Assembly (NCBI RefSeq): GCF_020360975.1
Contig: NW_025408681.1
Location: forward strand, 310,001-374,000
Source of the DNA: Hirsutella rhossiliensis
Taxonomy: Eukaryota > Ascomycota > Sordariomycetes > Hypocreales > Ophiocordycipitaceae
DNA length: 64,000 nucleotides
Reading direction: 5' to 3'
Shown here: piece after piece, positions 54,494 to 64,000 of the stretch
Position numbering within the stretch: the stretch's first letter is position 1
How the letters are laid out: the number at the start of each line of letters is the position of its first letter
The notes under the pieces: generated by a model
Databases searched by the model: none
Told to the model about the DNA's origin: nothing
Seen by the model: only the letters and a program-made list of their open reading frames with translations
Position numbers and translations under genes: made by a program

Positions 54494-57400
54494 ATGACGA
54501 GAGGCCCGCTACCTCGAGAGAGACAGAAGAGGAAGGGCAACGCCGCCAGCGGACAGACCGAGGCAAAACGGAGTCGCGGCGACCAGAGGCGGCCAAGGCC
54601 AAGGCAGATGCAGGCCGAGGACCTGGCGGACGTGCTGCGGGGCCTCGAAGAGGAGTTCGAGGCGGGTGAGAGGCTGGCCGACGAGCGGGCGTGGTGCGCG
54701 CCGGTGCCGCGGGAAAGGGAGGTCAGGACAGTGCGGAGGTTCTACCGGGCGTTCCACGACGCCGGCACGCTACCGACCGCGACGTGCACGCTATGCTACC
54801 GGAAGCAGGCCAGGGTGGAGCTCAGGGAGATGGCGTGGGAGGGCTGGTCGCGGCACGGCGCGGCGCAGGGAGGCGGGCGGTCGCCGTTCGGGTGCCGAAG
54901 CTGCTTCCCCGAGGGCGCGCCGGTGCCGGTGTGCGCCGAGTGCGCGCGGCGGGTCGGGCGCGACGGCGCATCGGCGGCGATGCACCTCCACCGGCGGCTC
55001 GGCTGCGAGCACGTCTACCCGGACGAGCTCAAGGGCCTGACGCCGGTCGAGGAGAAGCTGATCGCGCTCAACTCATGCTACGGCTTCGTGACGAAGTACA
55101 GCATCCCCGGCGGCCAGAGGCAGGGCGTGAGGTACCCGAGGCACGTCAAGGGCCACATCACGGTGTTCCCAAACGACGTCCAGGGGCTCGCGACCAAGGT
55201 GCTCCCGCACCCGCTGCTCCGGGTCATGGACGAGATCCACGTCTCGTGGCAGGGCGCCGAGAGGCCCGGGCCGCGGGACTTGTCCGGCCTGCTGTCTGTA
55301 CGGCGGCGGCCGGTGGAAAGGGCGTTGGCGTGGCTTAAGGAGAATAACCCGCACTATAGCGAGGTCGAGGTCGACACGGCCGAGATGGACAGCTGGGGGG
55401 AGCCGGCGCACGGGGTGCCGGCGGCGGTGTGGGAGCGGCTCGAGCACAACGAGCCGTCGGCGCGCGAGAGGACGCAGACGGCGCAGCTGGTGCCGCCGAC
55501 GGAGCGGGCCATGGACGACGAGGGCGTCGTCGAGATCGAGGAGGTGCTTGCGATGCTAAGGCAGGGCCGGGACCCCGCCGAGGGCCGGCCCGACCCCGGG
55601 CCTACGTACGAGGGGGCGGGTAACGGCGAGGATCTAGAGGGCGCTAGGCCCGAAGAGGAGGGGGACATAATTAACGAGGTAACGTCGTCCGGCATGTTCC
55701 CCCTCGACGGGGCGCCCGAGGTGGCGGACGCCGATAAGATCCGCTTCGCCCGCGAGGCTATCGGGACCATAGGCCCGAGGACATGGGTCAACATGGCGGC
55801 GGGAGGGGCGGCGGGAGGGGCGGCGAGGAGCAGCGGCCGTGGCGGCGACAGCGAGCCCTACATACAGGTGCGGCGCGGAGACGAATTTGCCGACTCGGCA
55901 GACGCGTCCTTCTTCGTCAGGGCCTTCCCGACCCTGTTGCCCTTTGGGCTAGGCGGGCCGAGGCTCGCCGACGAGGCCGCCGCGGGCGAGGGCGCGGCCG
56001 CGGCCGCCGGCCGGCGGGGCGGCGAGGCGGAGCGGGTCGCCGAGGGCCTCACGTCGACGCGGAACATGAACCTACAAGCCTGGGCCGACGTCGTACTACG
56101 GCGCCACGGCGGGCGGTTCGCGACGCACCCCATATTCGCCTTCCTCGTCTTCAACATGGGCGTACGGTCCAGGAATCGCCAGGCTAGTATGCTGGGCGTG
56201 ACGAGGAAGAACTTTGCAAGGGTCGAGGGCCTGCTAAAGTCGTTAACGACGCAGAGACTCGAGGCGGCGAAGGTCGAGCTCGAGGCTACGGGCAAGACTA
56301 GCGACGACGGGGTGACGGAGCTCCTCCGGTCCCTCTCGGTGTTCGGGCACAGGCAGCCCATGTCCAGGGAGAGCCGCCTAGGCATGCGGAAGAAGATACT
56401 CTCCCTTATTATTAGGTACGGGGTGCCGGTCATCTGGTTCACGCTGAACCCGAACGACATCACGAACCTAGTAAAGCTACGGCTGGCGGCGTACCGCGCC
56501 CGTGACCCCGACGCGGCCGAGGCCTTCCTAAGGGACCTCGGGAACGCGTATAAGCGGACGCGGCTCGCCATATCGGACCCGATGAGCTCGGCCGTCTTTT
56601 TCCACCGGGAGATGACGCTCTTCTTCGAGCACTACGTCCGGACCGGGGAGGAGTCGGTGTTCGGGCACGTCGGGGCCTACTACGGGGCCGTGGAGACGAA
56701 CGAGCGAGGTGCCCTCCACCTCCACGGGCTCCTCTGGCTAAGGGGCAACAGGGGCCTCGGCGAGGCGCTCGCGGGCGCCGACACGGAGGAGCAGGCGGCG
56801 TGCCGGAAGCGAATCGCCCGCTACGTAGACAGCGTATTCTCCGAGGCAAGAGAGCGATAAGACTCTACTGAGAAAGCCCTCCAGATATATGCCACTCAGT
56901 ACGGACAGAGGAGAGGGTTCTAGGCTAACCCGGGGCCACAGGAGCTAGACGCAGAAGGCTACTGCGCCGTGCAGGCGGAGAGGTCGGCGACGGCGGACAT
57001 ATCGTCGCGGCTCGACGACGTCGCGCGCTTCACAGACGCCTTCAACGAGGAGGCCAACTTCTGCGCGGGCGCGACGCAGGTCCACACGCACAGCGCGACC
57101 TGCGTAAAGTACTCGCTCGGCGGCGGGGCGCGCGAGGGGAACCTCTGCCGGTTCAAGGCGCCGTGGAGGCTGGTGGAGAGGACGGCGCTGACGACGGACG
57201 GGGTGCTCGAGGTCCGGCGCACGCATAACATGGTCAACCGGTGGAACAGGGCGATGGCGGTCGGGCTGCGGCACAACCACGATATCTCGTTCATCGCGAC
57301 GCAGCGTAAGACTATGGCCCTGATCTACTACATCACCAACTACGCGACCAAGGTCGAGGACCCGGCGTGGAAGCGGGTGGCCGCGGCGGCCGAGTTCCTC

Positions 57401-60400
57401 CCGACGCTAGAGGGGGAGCTAATAGAAGAGAACAGCGGCAGTAGTAGCGAGGGCAAGAGCGAGAGGAGAGGGCCCAGGGCTAACGAGGAGGTAGCGATAG
57501 GGCCAGAGCCTACTATAGGGAGGAATAAGACGAGGACGTTCCTACTCAAGGTAGCGAACCGGGTCTTCACAGAGCGGCCACTCTCGCAGGTTGAGGTAAT
57601 AGCCCACCTCCTAGGGTATCCGGCGGAGTTCAGCAGCGGCTCGGCGTGGGCGTACGTCAATGCGAACCAGCTCTACTGGGCCGTCTTCCGCCGGTGGAGG
57701 CATCTCCAACGGGCAAGCGGCGCGGAGGCGACAGGCGACGCGCCGGACGAGACGGTCGTCGTGGAGGAGGCCGGGCCGAGAATTCCCCTCGTCGAGGCCT
57801 ACCGTCACAGGGGGGAGCTCCTACAACGGCTTTGCCTCTACGACTATACGTCACTTATAAGGCTGAGGCGGGCCGGCGGCAGCGCCGACAGCAGGGCGGG
57901 CTGGGGCGAGATACCCTCGCAGAGGCTGCGCGGCAGGAAGGGCTGGGTGCAGGTGCTTAGGCGACCGGGCAAGGCGGCGACGGTGCGGCTAGACGGGTAC
58001 CTAAGCAAGGAGTTCAGTAAGGAAGACGAGGAGTCATGCCACCGAAGGTACGTATTATAAGGTAGGAAATGCCTATAGGAAGGCAGCTTGAGGATACATA
58101 TAGGCTAGGTCGGCTAACGGCACCCAGGGCGGCGGTGCAGCACCTTGCCCTATTTATACCATGGGAGTCATTTGTCAGCATAGGAGCCGGCGACATCAAC
58201 GATATCTGGGCACAGGCGCGATCGTCGCTCTCCCGAGGTCGCGCGGCTCGTAGACAACGTACAGCTCCTCCGGCGGTCAGCGGAGGACGCGAAGCGCGAC
58301 GCCAAGCAGTGGGCCGCGACAGCCGAGGAAGACAGGTCGACAGCGCCACAGGCCGAAGACGAAGGTAGGGCCACGGGGAGCGGCGGCGAGGGGGCGTACC
58401 GCGGCGGCGGGGCGGGCGACACGGCCCGGCTCATCGACGTGGTCGGAATGCAGCCGCCGCGGGGCAGGTGACGGCGCAGTCGACAGAGCTGCTAGGGATG
58501 ACGCAGCAGCTCTGCCGGTTCCAGCAGCCCGGGCTCGAGTCAGCCGCCGAGCTCGCGGCGACGGTGGTAGCGGAGGATGGGCCCGTGAGGCGAGTCAACC
58601 TACCGGGCTCGGCGCTCTCGGGGGCGGCGCTGCCGCGGCAGGAGGAGGTGCGGGCTATTAAGTCGCAGCAGAGGAGCGCCGCGCGGGAGCGGGAGCGGGC
58701 CATACAGGGCATCCAGGGCTCACAAGGCGGCGGGGCGGCGGCAGGCGTCGGGGCGGACCGCGGCGCGGCCCTCCGCGGGGTCATGGGGGGATTCGGCGAG
58801 GACGACATGGACGTGACGGCGGCCGACGGCGACCCAGACGTAGGCACGGCGGCGGGGATGCGCGTGCGGCTCGGCCCGTCGAGCTCGTTCCTCGCCGCCG
58901 GCCGGGAGCTGGCCAAGGAACTGACGCTGAACGAGAAGCAGTCAATTGCCCTCCTCATCGTATGCCGGCAGCTCGACCAGATCCGGCAGGCCAACGAGGC
59001 AGGCGGCGACGGAGAAGGCCAGCTCTGCCTATTCGTCGGCGGCGAGGCGGCACCGGCAAGTCGCGCGTCATAGAGGCGCTCGTCGAGCTGCTCGCCCGGA
59101 GGGAGCTCTCGAGCCGGATGCTCGTGACGGCGACGTCGGGCACGGCTGCGGCGCGGATCAACGGCATCACCCTCCACTCGGCCTGCGGCCTCACGGTCGG
59201 CCAGGCGGGAGGGGCGACAAGGGAGCTGGACGGGGTGCGGCTGCCGGGCGCGGGCGAGCGCTTCGTCGACGGCCGGTCGCGCATGGACTGGCGGGAGAAG
59301 GAGGTACTCGTAATCGACGAGGTCAGCATGCTCGGGGCGCGGACGCTGCACGCGGCCAACGAGCAGCTCCGCCGGCTGCGGGGGTCGGCGCGAGACTTCG
59401 GCGGGATCCCGGTAGTGATCCTCTGCGGCGACTTCCACCAGTTCCGGCCGGTGCAGGAGCGGTCGATCCTGCTGCCGAGCGCGGCGGTGTCGTGGGACGA
59501 GGACAGGGCGTTCGCGGCCGAGCAGCGGCGGCAGCACGACGAGGCGCACGCGCTGTGGCGGCGCTTCACAACGGTCGTCATGCTCGACGAGCAGATGCGG
59601 GCCGCCGGCGACCCAGAGCTGCGGCGGCTGCTCGGGCGGATCCGCCGCGGCGAGCAGGACCGGTCGGACCTCGAGCTGCTCAACTCGAGGTGCCACCGGC
59701 CGGCAGGCGGATCGCGTGGGAGACGGGCGTGACGGTGGTCACGCCTCTCAACCGCAACCGCTGGAACCTCAACCTCGAGGCGGCGCTCGCGTTCCGGGCG
59801 CTGCGGCGGACGGCGGCGCGCGTCTTCCTCTCCGAGCACAAGTGGAAGGACGGCGAGCCGACTGAGGAGGAGGCGGTGCTGATGCTCGGCCAGGGCGACG
59901 ACAGCGCGACGCCGGTGCCGGCCGTCTTCGTCTTCGTGCCCGGCATGCCGGTCGTCGTGAACCAGAACACGCACCAGGGGCTGAAGGTGGTGAACGGGGC
60001 CGGCTACACGGCGGTGGCCGTGATCCCCGACCGGGCCTTCCCCGGCCACCGGGTGTCGGCGGAGCTGACGCTGCACTTCGGGCCGCCGGCGGGCATCGTG
60101 CTGGCGTCGGAGACGACCCGGGACCTCCACTTCGTAGGGATGCCGGCCGGGACGATCCTGCTGACGCCCATCAGCGTGAAGATCACGGCGCAGCGGAAGC
60201 GGCCGTGGCAGCGCAACGACGTGAGCCGGCGGGGCCTGCCGTGCGCGGCGGCCTTCGCCTGCACCGACTACAAGGTGCAGGGCGGGACGCTGGAGCGTGT
60301 GGCGCTGGAGCTGAGGGGGGCGAGGACGACGACGGTCGAGGGGCGGGCGGTGCCGTCGCCGTGCGACCCGTACAGCCTATACGTGCAGCTGTCTCGGTGC

Positions 60401-60553
60401 CCGACGCTCGACGGCATCATGCTCGTGTCGGAGGTGCGGGAGCGGGACCTGGTGGGGAACCGGGTGCCCGAGGAGATGACGGCGGCCCAGGCCCGACTGG
60501 AGGAGCTGAGCGGGTGGACGGCGCGGGAGGCGGCCGGCTGGCTCCGCGGGTAA
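54494..60553 (+). pseudogene. Helitron C RepHel, best preserved copy
   Basis: Exons 54,494-56,845, 56,942-58,047 and 58,128-60,553 would code about 1,960 residues. Exon 1 is open for 784 codons: basic start, cysteine-rich DUF6570-like region (CTLCYRKQ, CRSCFPEGAPVPVCAECARR), then Helitron_like_N (VVLRRHGGRFATHPIFAFL) and the HUH motif ALHLHGLLWL (56,711-56,740). Exon 2 has the two-tyrosine motif YYITNYATK (57,326-57,352). Exon 3 has the PIF1-like helicase: P-loop GGTGKS, LVIDEVSMLG, CGDFHQFRPVQ, KVQGGTLERV and QLSRCPTLDG. Frame is lost at about 58,232, 58,440, 59,046 (P-loop) and 59,700. Intron 1 has a GC donor (GCAAGA) where A and B have GT. Rep nicks and joins single strands; the helicase unwinds the donor. 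Confidence 0.9.
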
Positions 60554-61260
60554 CGGCGGCGCCGCCGGCGCGCCGCCCGCAGCGTAGGAAGGCTAGCCTT
60601 CGGGAGTGTTGAATGGCCTATAAGGATGACTGGCCATTGCCGCGGCGTTACGTCTTAATATTGGCGGTTAAGCACGTACGGTTGCATAGGCAATATATAT
60701 ATATATAGTCATGGCAGGTAGCGTGCCGGCAAAATGCATAATCTCTCTGTCTTAGATGCGTAGGGTTGCGTAGGCAATATGCGTCGAGTCTTTTATCAGG
60801 TCACGCACGTGGGCAGTCTGCGTCGAGTCTTGGGCTGCGTAGACGGCCGGCTGGCCATCGCAGCGACGTTTTATATCGTGACGGTAGTCAAAGTTGTGTT
60901 GTAGATGGCGTAGGCATCTCAGGCCGGGTCTCGTGTTCCGTAGGCAAAAGCAAGCAGCTATTGCGGCGACGCCACCGGCTTAACGATAGTTAGGGCTACC
61001 AGGCCACGTGGGCAGCCCGCGTTTTGCATCCATATAAGTATAAGGAGGGCCCTTCAAGAGACAACCAAACGGACGGGAAAGGGAAAGGGAAGAGGGGCAG
61101 CAAGGGGAGAGGGCAAAAGAGGAGGGGAGGCGACTGGCAGAGAGGCACGTACTATGCCTTTCTATAATTTTTACTTAATTATGACGAATTAAAAGCAGGA
61201 ACACCGACGAATCCAGAGCGGGAACGCCAGCGAATCAGGAGGCGGGAAAGACGGGGAAAA
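60554..61260. other. 3' non-coding tail of Helitron C
   Basis: No gene. A GCGTAGGCAATAT-type motif recurs (TTGCATAGGCAATATAT about 60,683; GTTGCGTAGGCAATATGC about 60,763), and ACGCACGTGGGCAGTCTGCG resembles CCACGTGGGCAGCCCGCG (about 61,003). Near the end the CGACGAATC...GCGGGAACGCCAGCGAATCA motif of unit A's 3' end is found (61,206-61,240), which helps place the element end. Confidence 0.5.
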
Positions 61261-61277
61261 ACTTTGGGGGGGAGGGC

Positions 61278-61616
61278 TCGCAGGGTAAGAAAAGAAGCCT
61301 TTCGTTCCTCAAGGCAAAGGCATGAAGTCCTTTCGTTCCTCAAGGCAAGAAGCCTTTCGTTCCTCAAGGCACTAACGTTCCTCAAGGCATGGCGGCTTTT
61401 TTTTTTTTTCCTTTCTCCCCGGGGAGGAACCAGAAGAACCTTTTCGTCACTAACGTTCCTCAAGGCACTAACGTTCCTCAAGGCAAAGCGAGAAAAATGC
61501 TAGCCAATCAGAAGGCGGGAAAAGCCGGGGGCGAAACTCGAGGAGAAAGGGGGGTTGTGGCTCGCAGGGCAAGAAAATCCTTTCGTCACTCGTTCCTCGT
61601 TCCTCACCTCAAGGCA
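61278..61616. repeat. Right terminal module of the Helitron array
   Basis: Six copies of CGTTCCTCAAGGCA lie between about 61,303 and 61,485, with a T run and the CTCCCCGGGGAG palindrome (61,415-61,426) between the fourth and fifth. The segment 61,377-61,467 is the inverted copy of the left terminus. A second module, GGCTCGCAGGGCAAGAAAATCC, TTTCGTCACTCGTTCCTCGT and CACCTCAAGGCA (to 61,616), mirrors the outermost 33 bases at 30,208-30,240, so the terminus seems duplicated. Confidence 0.75.
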
Positions 61617-62297
61617 AGGGGGTGGTTATACGTGTTACGGCCAGGCACATACGAGCCTTGACGGCTATAAAGATGTATTGGCACTATGAACGAAGACTCA
61701 AAGCTAAGGAGCAAGAAAGAAAGACTAGACTACACGACCGAGCTGGCCCTTATGTGCATATGCACGAGGTTACCTCAGCAGCGCTCAGGTAAGCACGAGG
61801 TCGCACGTGGGCACGTGATGCTGCTTGGGCACGCGACACTGGTGAGGTTCTGCGCTGGTGTCTCTACGCTGGCGCGCAGGGTCGTGACACTCTATCCCTC
61901 TGGGCCTTGTCAAGGGCGACCACTTTCGGCACATAAACTCACCAATAGCTCTCCCACCTCAGCAATGGACCAAGGCCATGACTCGAATATGGTCATTACT
62001 CGCATTGCCTTGATCCTTCGCATTTCATTTCCCATCATGTCACGAAGTTACTGCACCATCCAGCAAAAGTTGGGCCGACTTGTGAAGTGGGTTGGCTTAT
62101 TGTACCGCCCTCGGCGGGGGGGGCCTTACACATCATGCCTAATTTCGGCGCCTCCCGCAAACGTTAATTAGTGCAGATTATGAAGGCCTCGACTATCAAG
62201 CGCTGCAGGTCTCGCGAAGAGAGTGGGGCAAAGGGGGCTTCTCTGTGGTCAATTGATGCCTCTCTCTGTCTTGTTCTTTCCGTATCCCATTGAGTGC
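61617..62297. other. Spacer, no supported gene
   Basis: A frame of 161 codons (61,686-62,171) has no recognisable domain, an unremarkable composition and crosses a G run, so I do not call it. Nothing else was seen. Confidence 0.4.
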
Positions 62298-62490
62298 GCG
62301 AACGCCGGTCTGAAGTTACGGGACCCACAGTACGTAGCTACCTTCTAGATACACCCTTAGTAGCGCGTAGATTGACGTGTGCAATGTAGCTATTGTACTA
62401 AGCCGAATTGCTAGGACTTCTATGTATCGCTAGTTTTATAGCGTCTTTATTGGCTGACATCTCTATCCGTGACTTTAGACCGGCGTTCGC
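62298..62490. repeat. MITE-like element, 193 bp, with 24-bp imperfect TIRs
   Basis: GCGAACGCCGGTCTGAAGTT starts at 62,298 and the reverse complement of the right end reads GCGAACGCCGGTCTAAAGTC; about 22 of 24 bases agree. The interior is non-coding and TA-rich. No target-site duplication was recognised, so the superfamily is open. Confidence 0.65.
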
Positions 62491-62727
62491 CCCTACCCCA
62501 CCGGCCACGTCAGCCCTCAGCTCCAAGCCTTTCTAGCCTCCTCTTAGCCCCCTCCTTTCTCCTCCTAACTTTTGGCAGACTCTCGGGCTTAGGGTCTAAG
62601 TTCCAGACCCTTCCTCTCAACACACCCCCTTAGCTGTTGCTGTCGCGAAGTGCGAGGTAAAAAATTGCATCTGTTGTCCTTCTTCTTGAGAAGAGTGGAA
62701 GGCTACGTCTTATATAGACATAGCTGA

Positions 62728-64000
62728 CAAATCCGACATGACCTAGAACCTTCTAAAGACAACCAGTCTCTTCCAGCAGAAGCTCAGTCATCCTCCTTGC
62801 ATCTCACTCCTTTTGGTCCCTCAAGCCACTTCGCTCTCGTTACTGCCAGCAAGGTACGCGACCGCCTCCAAGTGAACTGCATCCATCACGGTAGAGGCAC
62901 GCGAAACACTCGGAAGCTGTCGAGTACCGTCACAGAGGGAGGGGACCGAAAGAAGGAGCTCACATACATCAAGGCCAAGGAGTGTCCCTACAGTCTTTAT
63001 GTCTCCTATAAAACTATCCGGAGCGGCCATGGAGGGGTAGAGGAGCGAAAGGGCTGGGTGGTCGGTTTCACGTACGCATATCATTCGCATCCGCCACTTC
63101 AAAATCCCTTCCACTACGCCTGCCATAGATCCCGCATCCCAGAGCGGGCTGCGGCAGTCGATCTGGCCCTCGCGCATCGGACTGCCGGCCTATCAGCAAC
63201 TGAATCAACCCGGATTCTCGACCAGCACGGCTTAGGCAACTGTCTTTCTGCAAAGGAGTTCTACAGCCTGAGCCGGTCTGAAGGAAGACGCAGCAGTCAA
63301 GAAGCGCTTGACCTCTTGCTCACTTGTTTGGAGTTCGAGGACTTCCGTGTTCGTTGCTTCTTCAAATACCTTCTTGACGACCAAGGACGACGGACAGCGC
63401 GGGTACTCGAGCACCTGTTCTTCTGTTCTTCCGAGCAGGTCCGCCTGGGTAGAAGATTCGTCAGCGGATTCCTTATGCAAACCGATGCGACGTTCAACAC
63501 CAATTGCCTCCACTTGCCTCTATCCGTCATAGTGGGAATCACAAACACAGGCAAGACGTTTCCTCTGGCTTTCGCCTTTATAACATCTGAATCAGCCGAG
63601 GCCTTCGAATTTGTGAATGCCCAATTGGCAGAATTGGTCTGGTACGATTGCCCACCGCCTCAAATCGTTCTCGGGGATCAAACCAAAGGGCTCGCTGCCG
63701 CAATGGCAGCGTCCCAAGCGAGGGCTGATCGGCATTCCGAGGGTGGAGATAGGCGAATCTTGCAACTCTGTGAATGGCACGCCGCAGAGAACTTCAAGAA
63801 GCGATTGTTGGACTCGGGCAAATATACGAAGGAACGGAGGGAAGAGCTTCTTCGGCTCGTTTGGGATTACATACAAGCTCCCGATGAGGAGCAACTGGAA
63901 AAACGGCGAGGCAAGCTGCTCGCAGAAATTCGGGAGCCGGAACGCCTTTATCTCGAGAATAACTGGAAACCGAAAGAGCGGCAATTTGCCCGAGCACACA
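62728..64000 (+). CDS. MULE (Hop-like) transposase, 5' part, runs off the window
   Basis: A frame open for 424 codons begins after a stop at 62,725-62,727 and continues past the window edge. No ATG occurs before FLMQTDATF, so the true start probably lies in an upstream exon or has been lost. The first 130 residues hold a FAR1/WRKY-GCM1-like zinc motif (LQVNC...KECPYSLYV...GWVVGFTYAYHSHPP). The MULE transposase follows: LMQTDATFNTNCLHLPLSVI with the first catalytic aspartate (63,484), FPLAFAFITSESAEAFEF, IVLGDQTKGLAAAM with the second (63,676) and LQLCEWHAAENFKKRL. The catalytic glutamate would lie beyond 64,000. No lesion is seen. Fungal MULEs of this kind (Hop) leave target duplications of about 9 bp. 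Confidence 0.85.

Larger units (their letters stand above)
30208..61616 (+). mobile_element. Head-to-tail array of three Helitrons bounded by inverted repeats
   Basis: Three units in the same orientation, A (about 30.2-39.8 kb), B (about 39.8-50.6 kb) and C (about 50.6-61.6 kb), each carry a RepHel gene on the plus strand and (complete, or in A a remnant) a divergent minus-strand gene near the left end. Unit boundaries share a CTCCCCGGGGAG palindrome and/or a hairpin followed by GCGCAAxxAGCCTTTCGGAACGAA. The outermost left (30,208-30,284) and right (61,377-61,467) blocks are inverted copies of each other. A and C are very similar and very GC-rich; B is clearly divergent and less GC-rich, so the array is not a simple triplication. 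Confidence 0.82.

Noticed and set aside
58431..60130. Long minus-strand ORFs (421 and 391 codons) opposite the RepHel C helicase
   Set aside because: Shadows of the GC-rich coding strand; similar shadows occur opposite unit A (36,945-38,525).
54494..60553. PIF1 as a cellular helicase gene
   Set aside because: The helicase is fused to Helitron_like_N and HUH Rep motifs, so it is the transposon's own RepHel.
61303..61485. CRISPR-like repeat array
   Set aside because: Six short repeats with irregular gaps of 1-65 bases in a eukaryotic Helitron end; no constant spacer length.
30208..61616. Starship-type giant element
   Set aside because: No tyrosine recombinase (captain/DUF3435) frame was found near either end; the content is Helitron RepHel.
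61686..62171. 161-codon ORF after the Helitron array
   Set aside because: No recognisable domain, and it is the length expected by chance in this composition.

Overview
The window looks like a transposon-dense, probably accessory or subtelomere-like stretch of a filamentous ascomycete (Pezizomycotina) chromosome. The evidence is short GT-AG introns of about 50-96 bp with CTAAC-type branch sites, a HAK-type potassium transporter, Tad-like LINEs, Copia elements, pogo/Fot1-like, hAT and Hop-like MULE remnants, and a large GC-rich Helitron array. Only two genes look intact: the HAK transporter (10.4-13.0 kb, minus) and a small secreted protein (21.1-21.6 kb, minus). Species cannot be named from the sequence alone.

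Layout. 1-2.3 kb: Copia remnant (gag, protease, linker, 3' LTR; integrase and RT lost). 2.8-7.8 kb: nearly full-length but frameshifted Tad-like LINE (LINE-1). 7.8-9.65 kb: pogo-like DNA transposon with 47-bp terminal inverted repeats, inserted at the LINE poly(A). 9.7-10.0 kb: scrap of a different LINE reverse transcriptase. 10.4-13.0 kb: HAK transporter. 13.96-14.9 kb: two tRNA-headed SINEs whose 3' halves match the 3' UTR of LINE-1. 15.0-17.6 kb: LINE-2 with an intact ORF1 and an ORF2 cut off before the reverse transcriptase, fused to the 3' half of another Copia (17.6-18.8 kb) with its LTR. 19.4-20.6 kb: the 5' half (gag, LTR) of a related Copia in the opposite orientation. 20.7-25.5 kb: an island with a pogo scrap, the small secreted protein, a deaminase-like candidate secreted protein and a DUF3716-like cysteine-rich fragment. 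25.6-30.2 kb: Copia-2 (5' LTR, gag, protease, integrase), carrying a complete non-autonomous hAT insertion (26,061-27,007 with 8-bp target duplication) in its leader and cut off at 30,207.

30.2-61.6 kb: a head-to-tail array of three Helitron units (A, B, C), each with a RepHel gene on the plus strand (DUF6570-like zinc region, Helitron_like_N, HUH Rep motifs, PIF1-type helicase; two introns at conserved positions). Units B and C carry a divergently transcribed, conserved minus-strand gene of unknown function, and unit A keeps only its 3' end. The array is bounded by a roughly 75-bp inverted repeat, and the unit junctions carry a CTCCCCGGGGAG palindrome and a GCAACCC/GGGTTGC hairpin. All three RepHel copies lose the reading frame exactly at the helicase P-loop while keeping the Rep catalytic motifs. 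Unit A also holds a decayed MYND-finger gene.

61.6-64 kb: a 193-bp MITE-like inverted-repeat element, then the 5' part of a MULE (Hop-like) transposase, open to the end of the window and lacking an obvious ATG.

The protein-coding content is therefore almost entirely selfish DNA. The working relations visible are SINE with LINE (shared 3' tail), non-autonomous hAT with an absent autonomous partner, and the Helitron accessory gene with RepHel. The most interesting leads are the Helitron array with its accessory gene, the recurrent P-loop frame break, the SINE-LINE pair and the two candidate secreted proteins embedded among the repeats.
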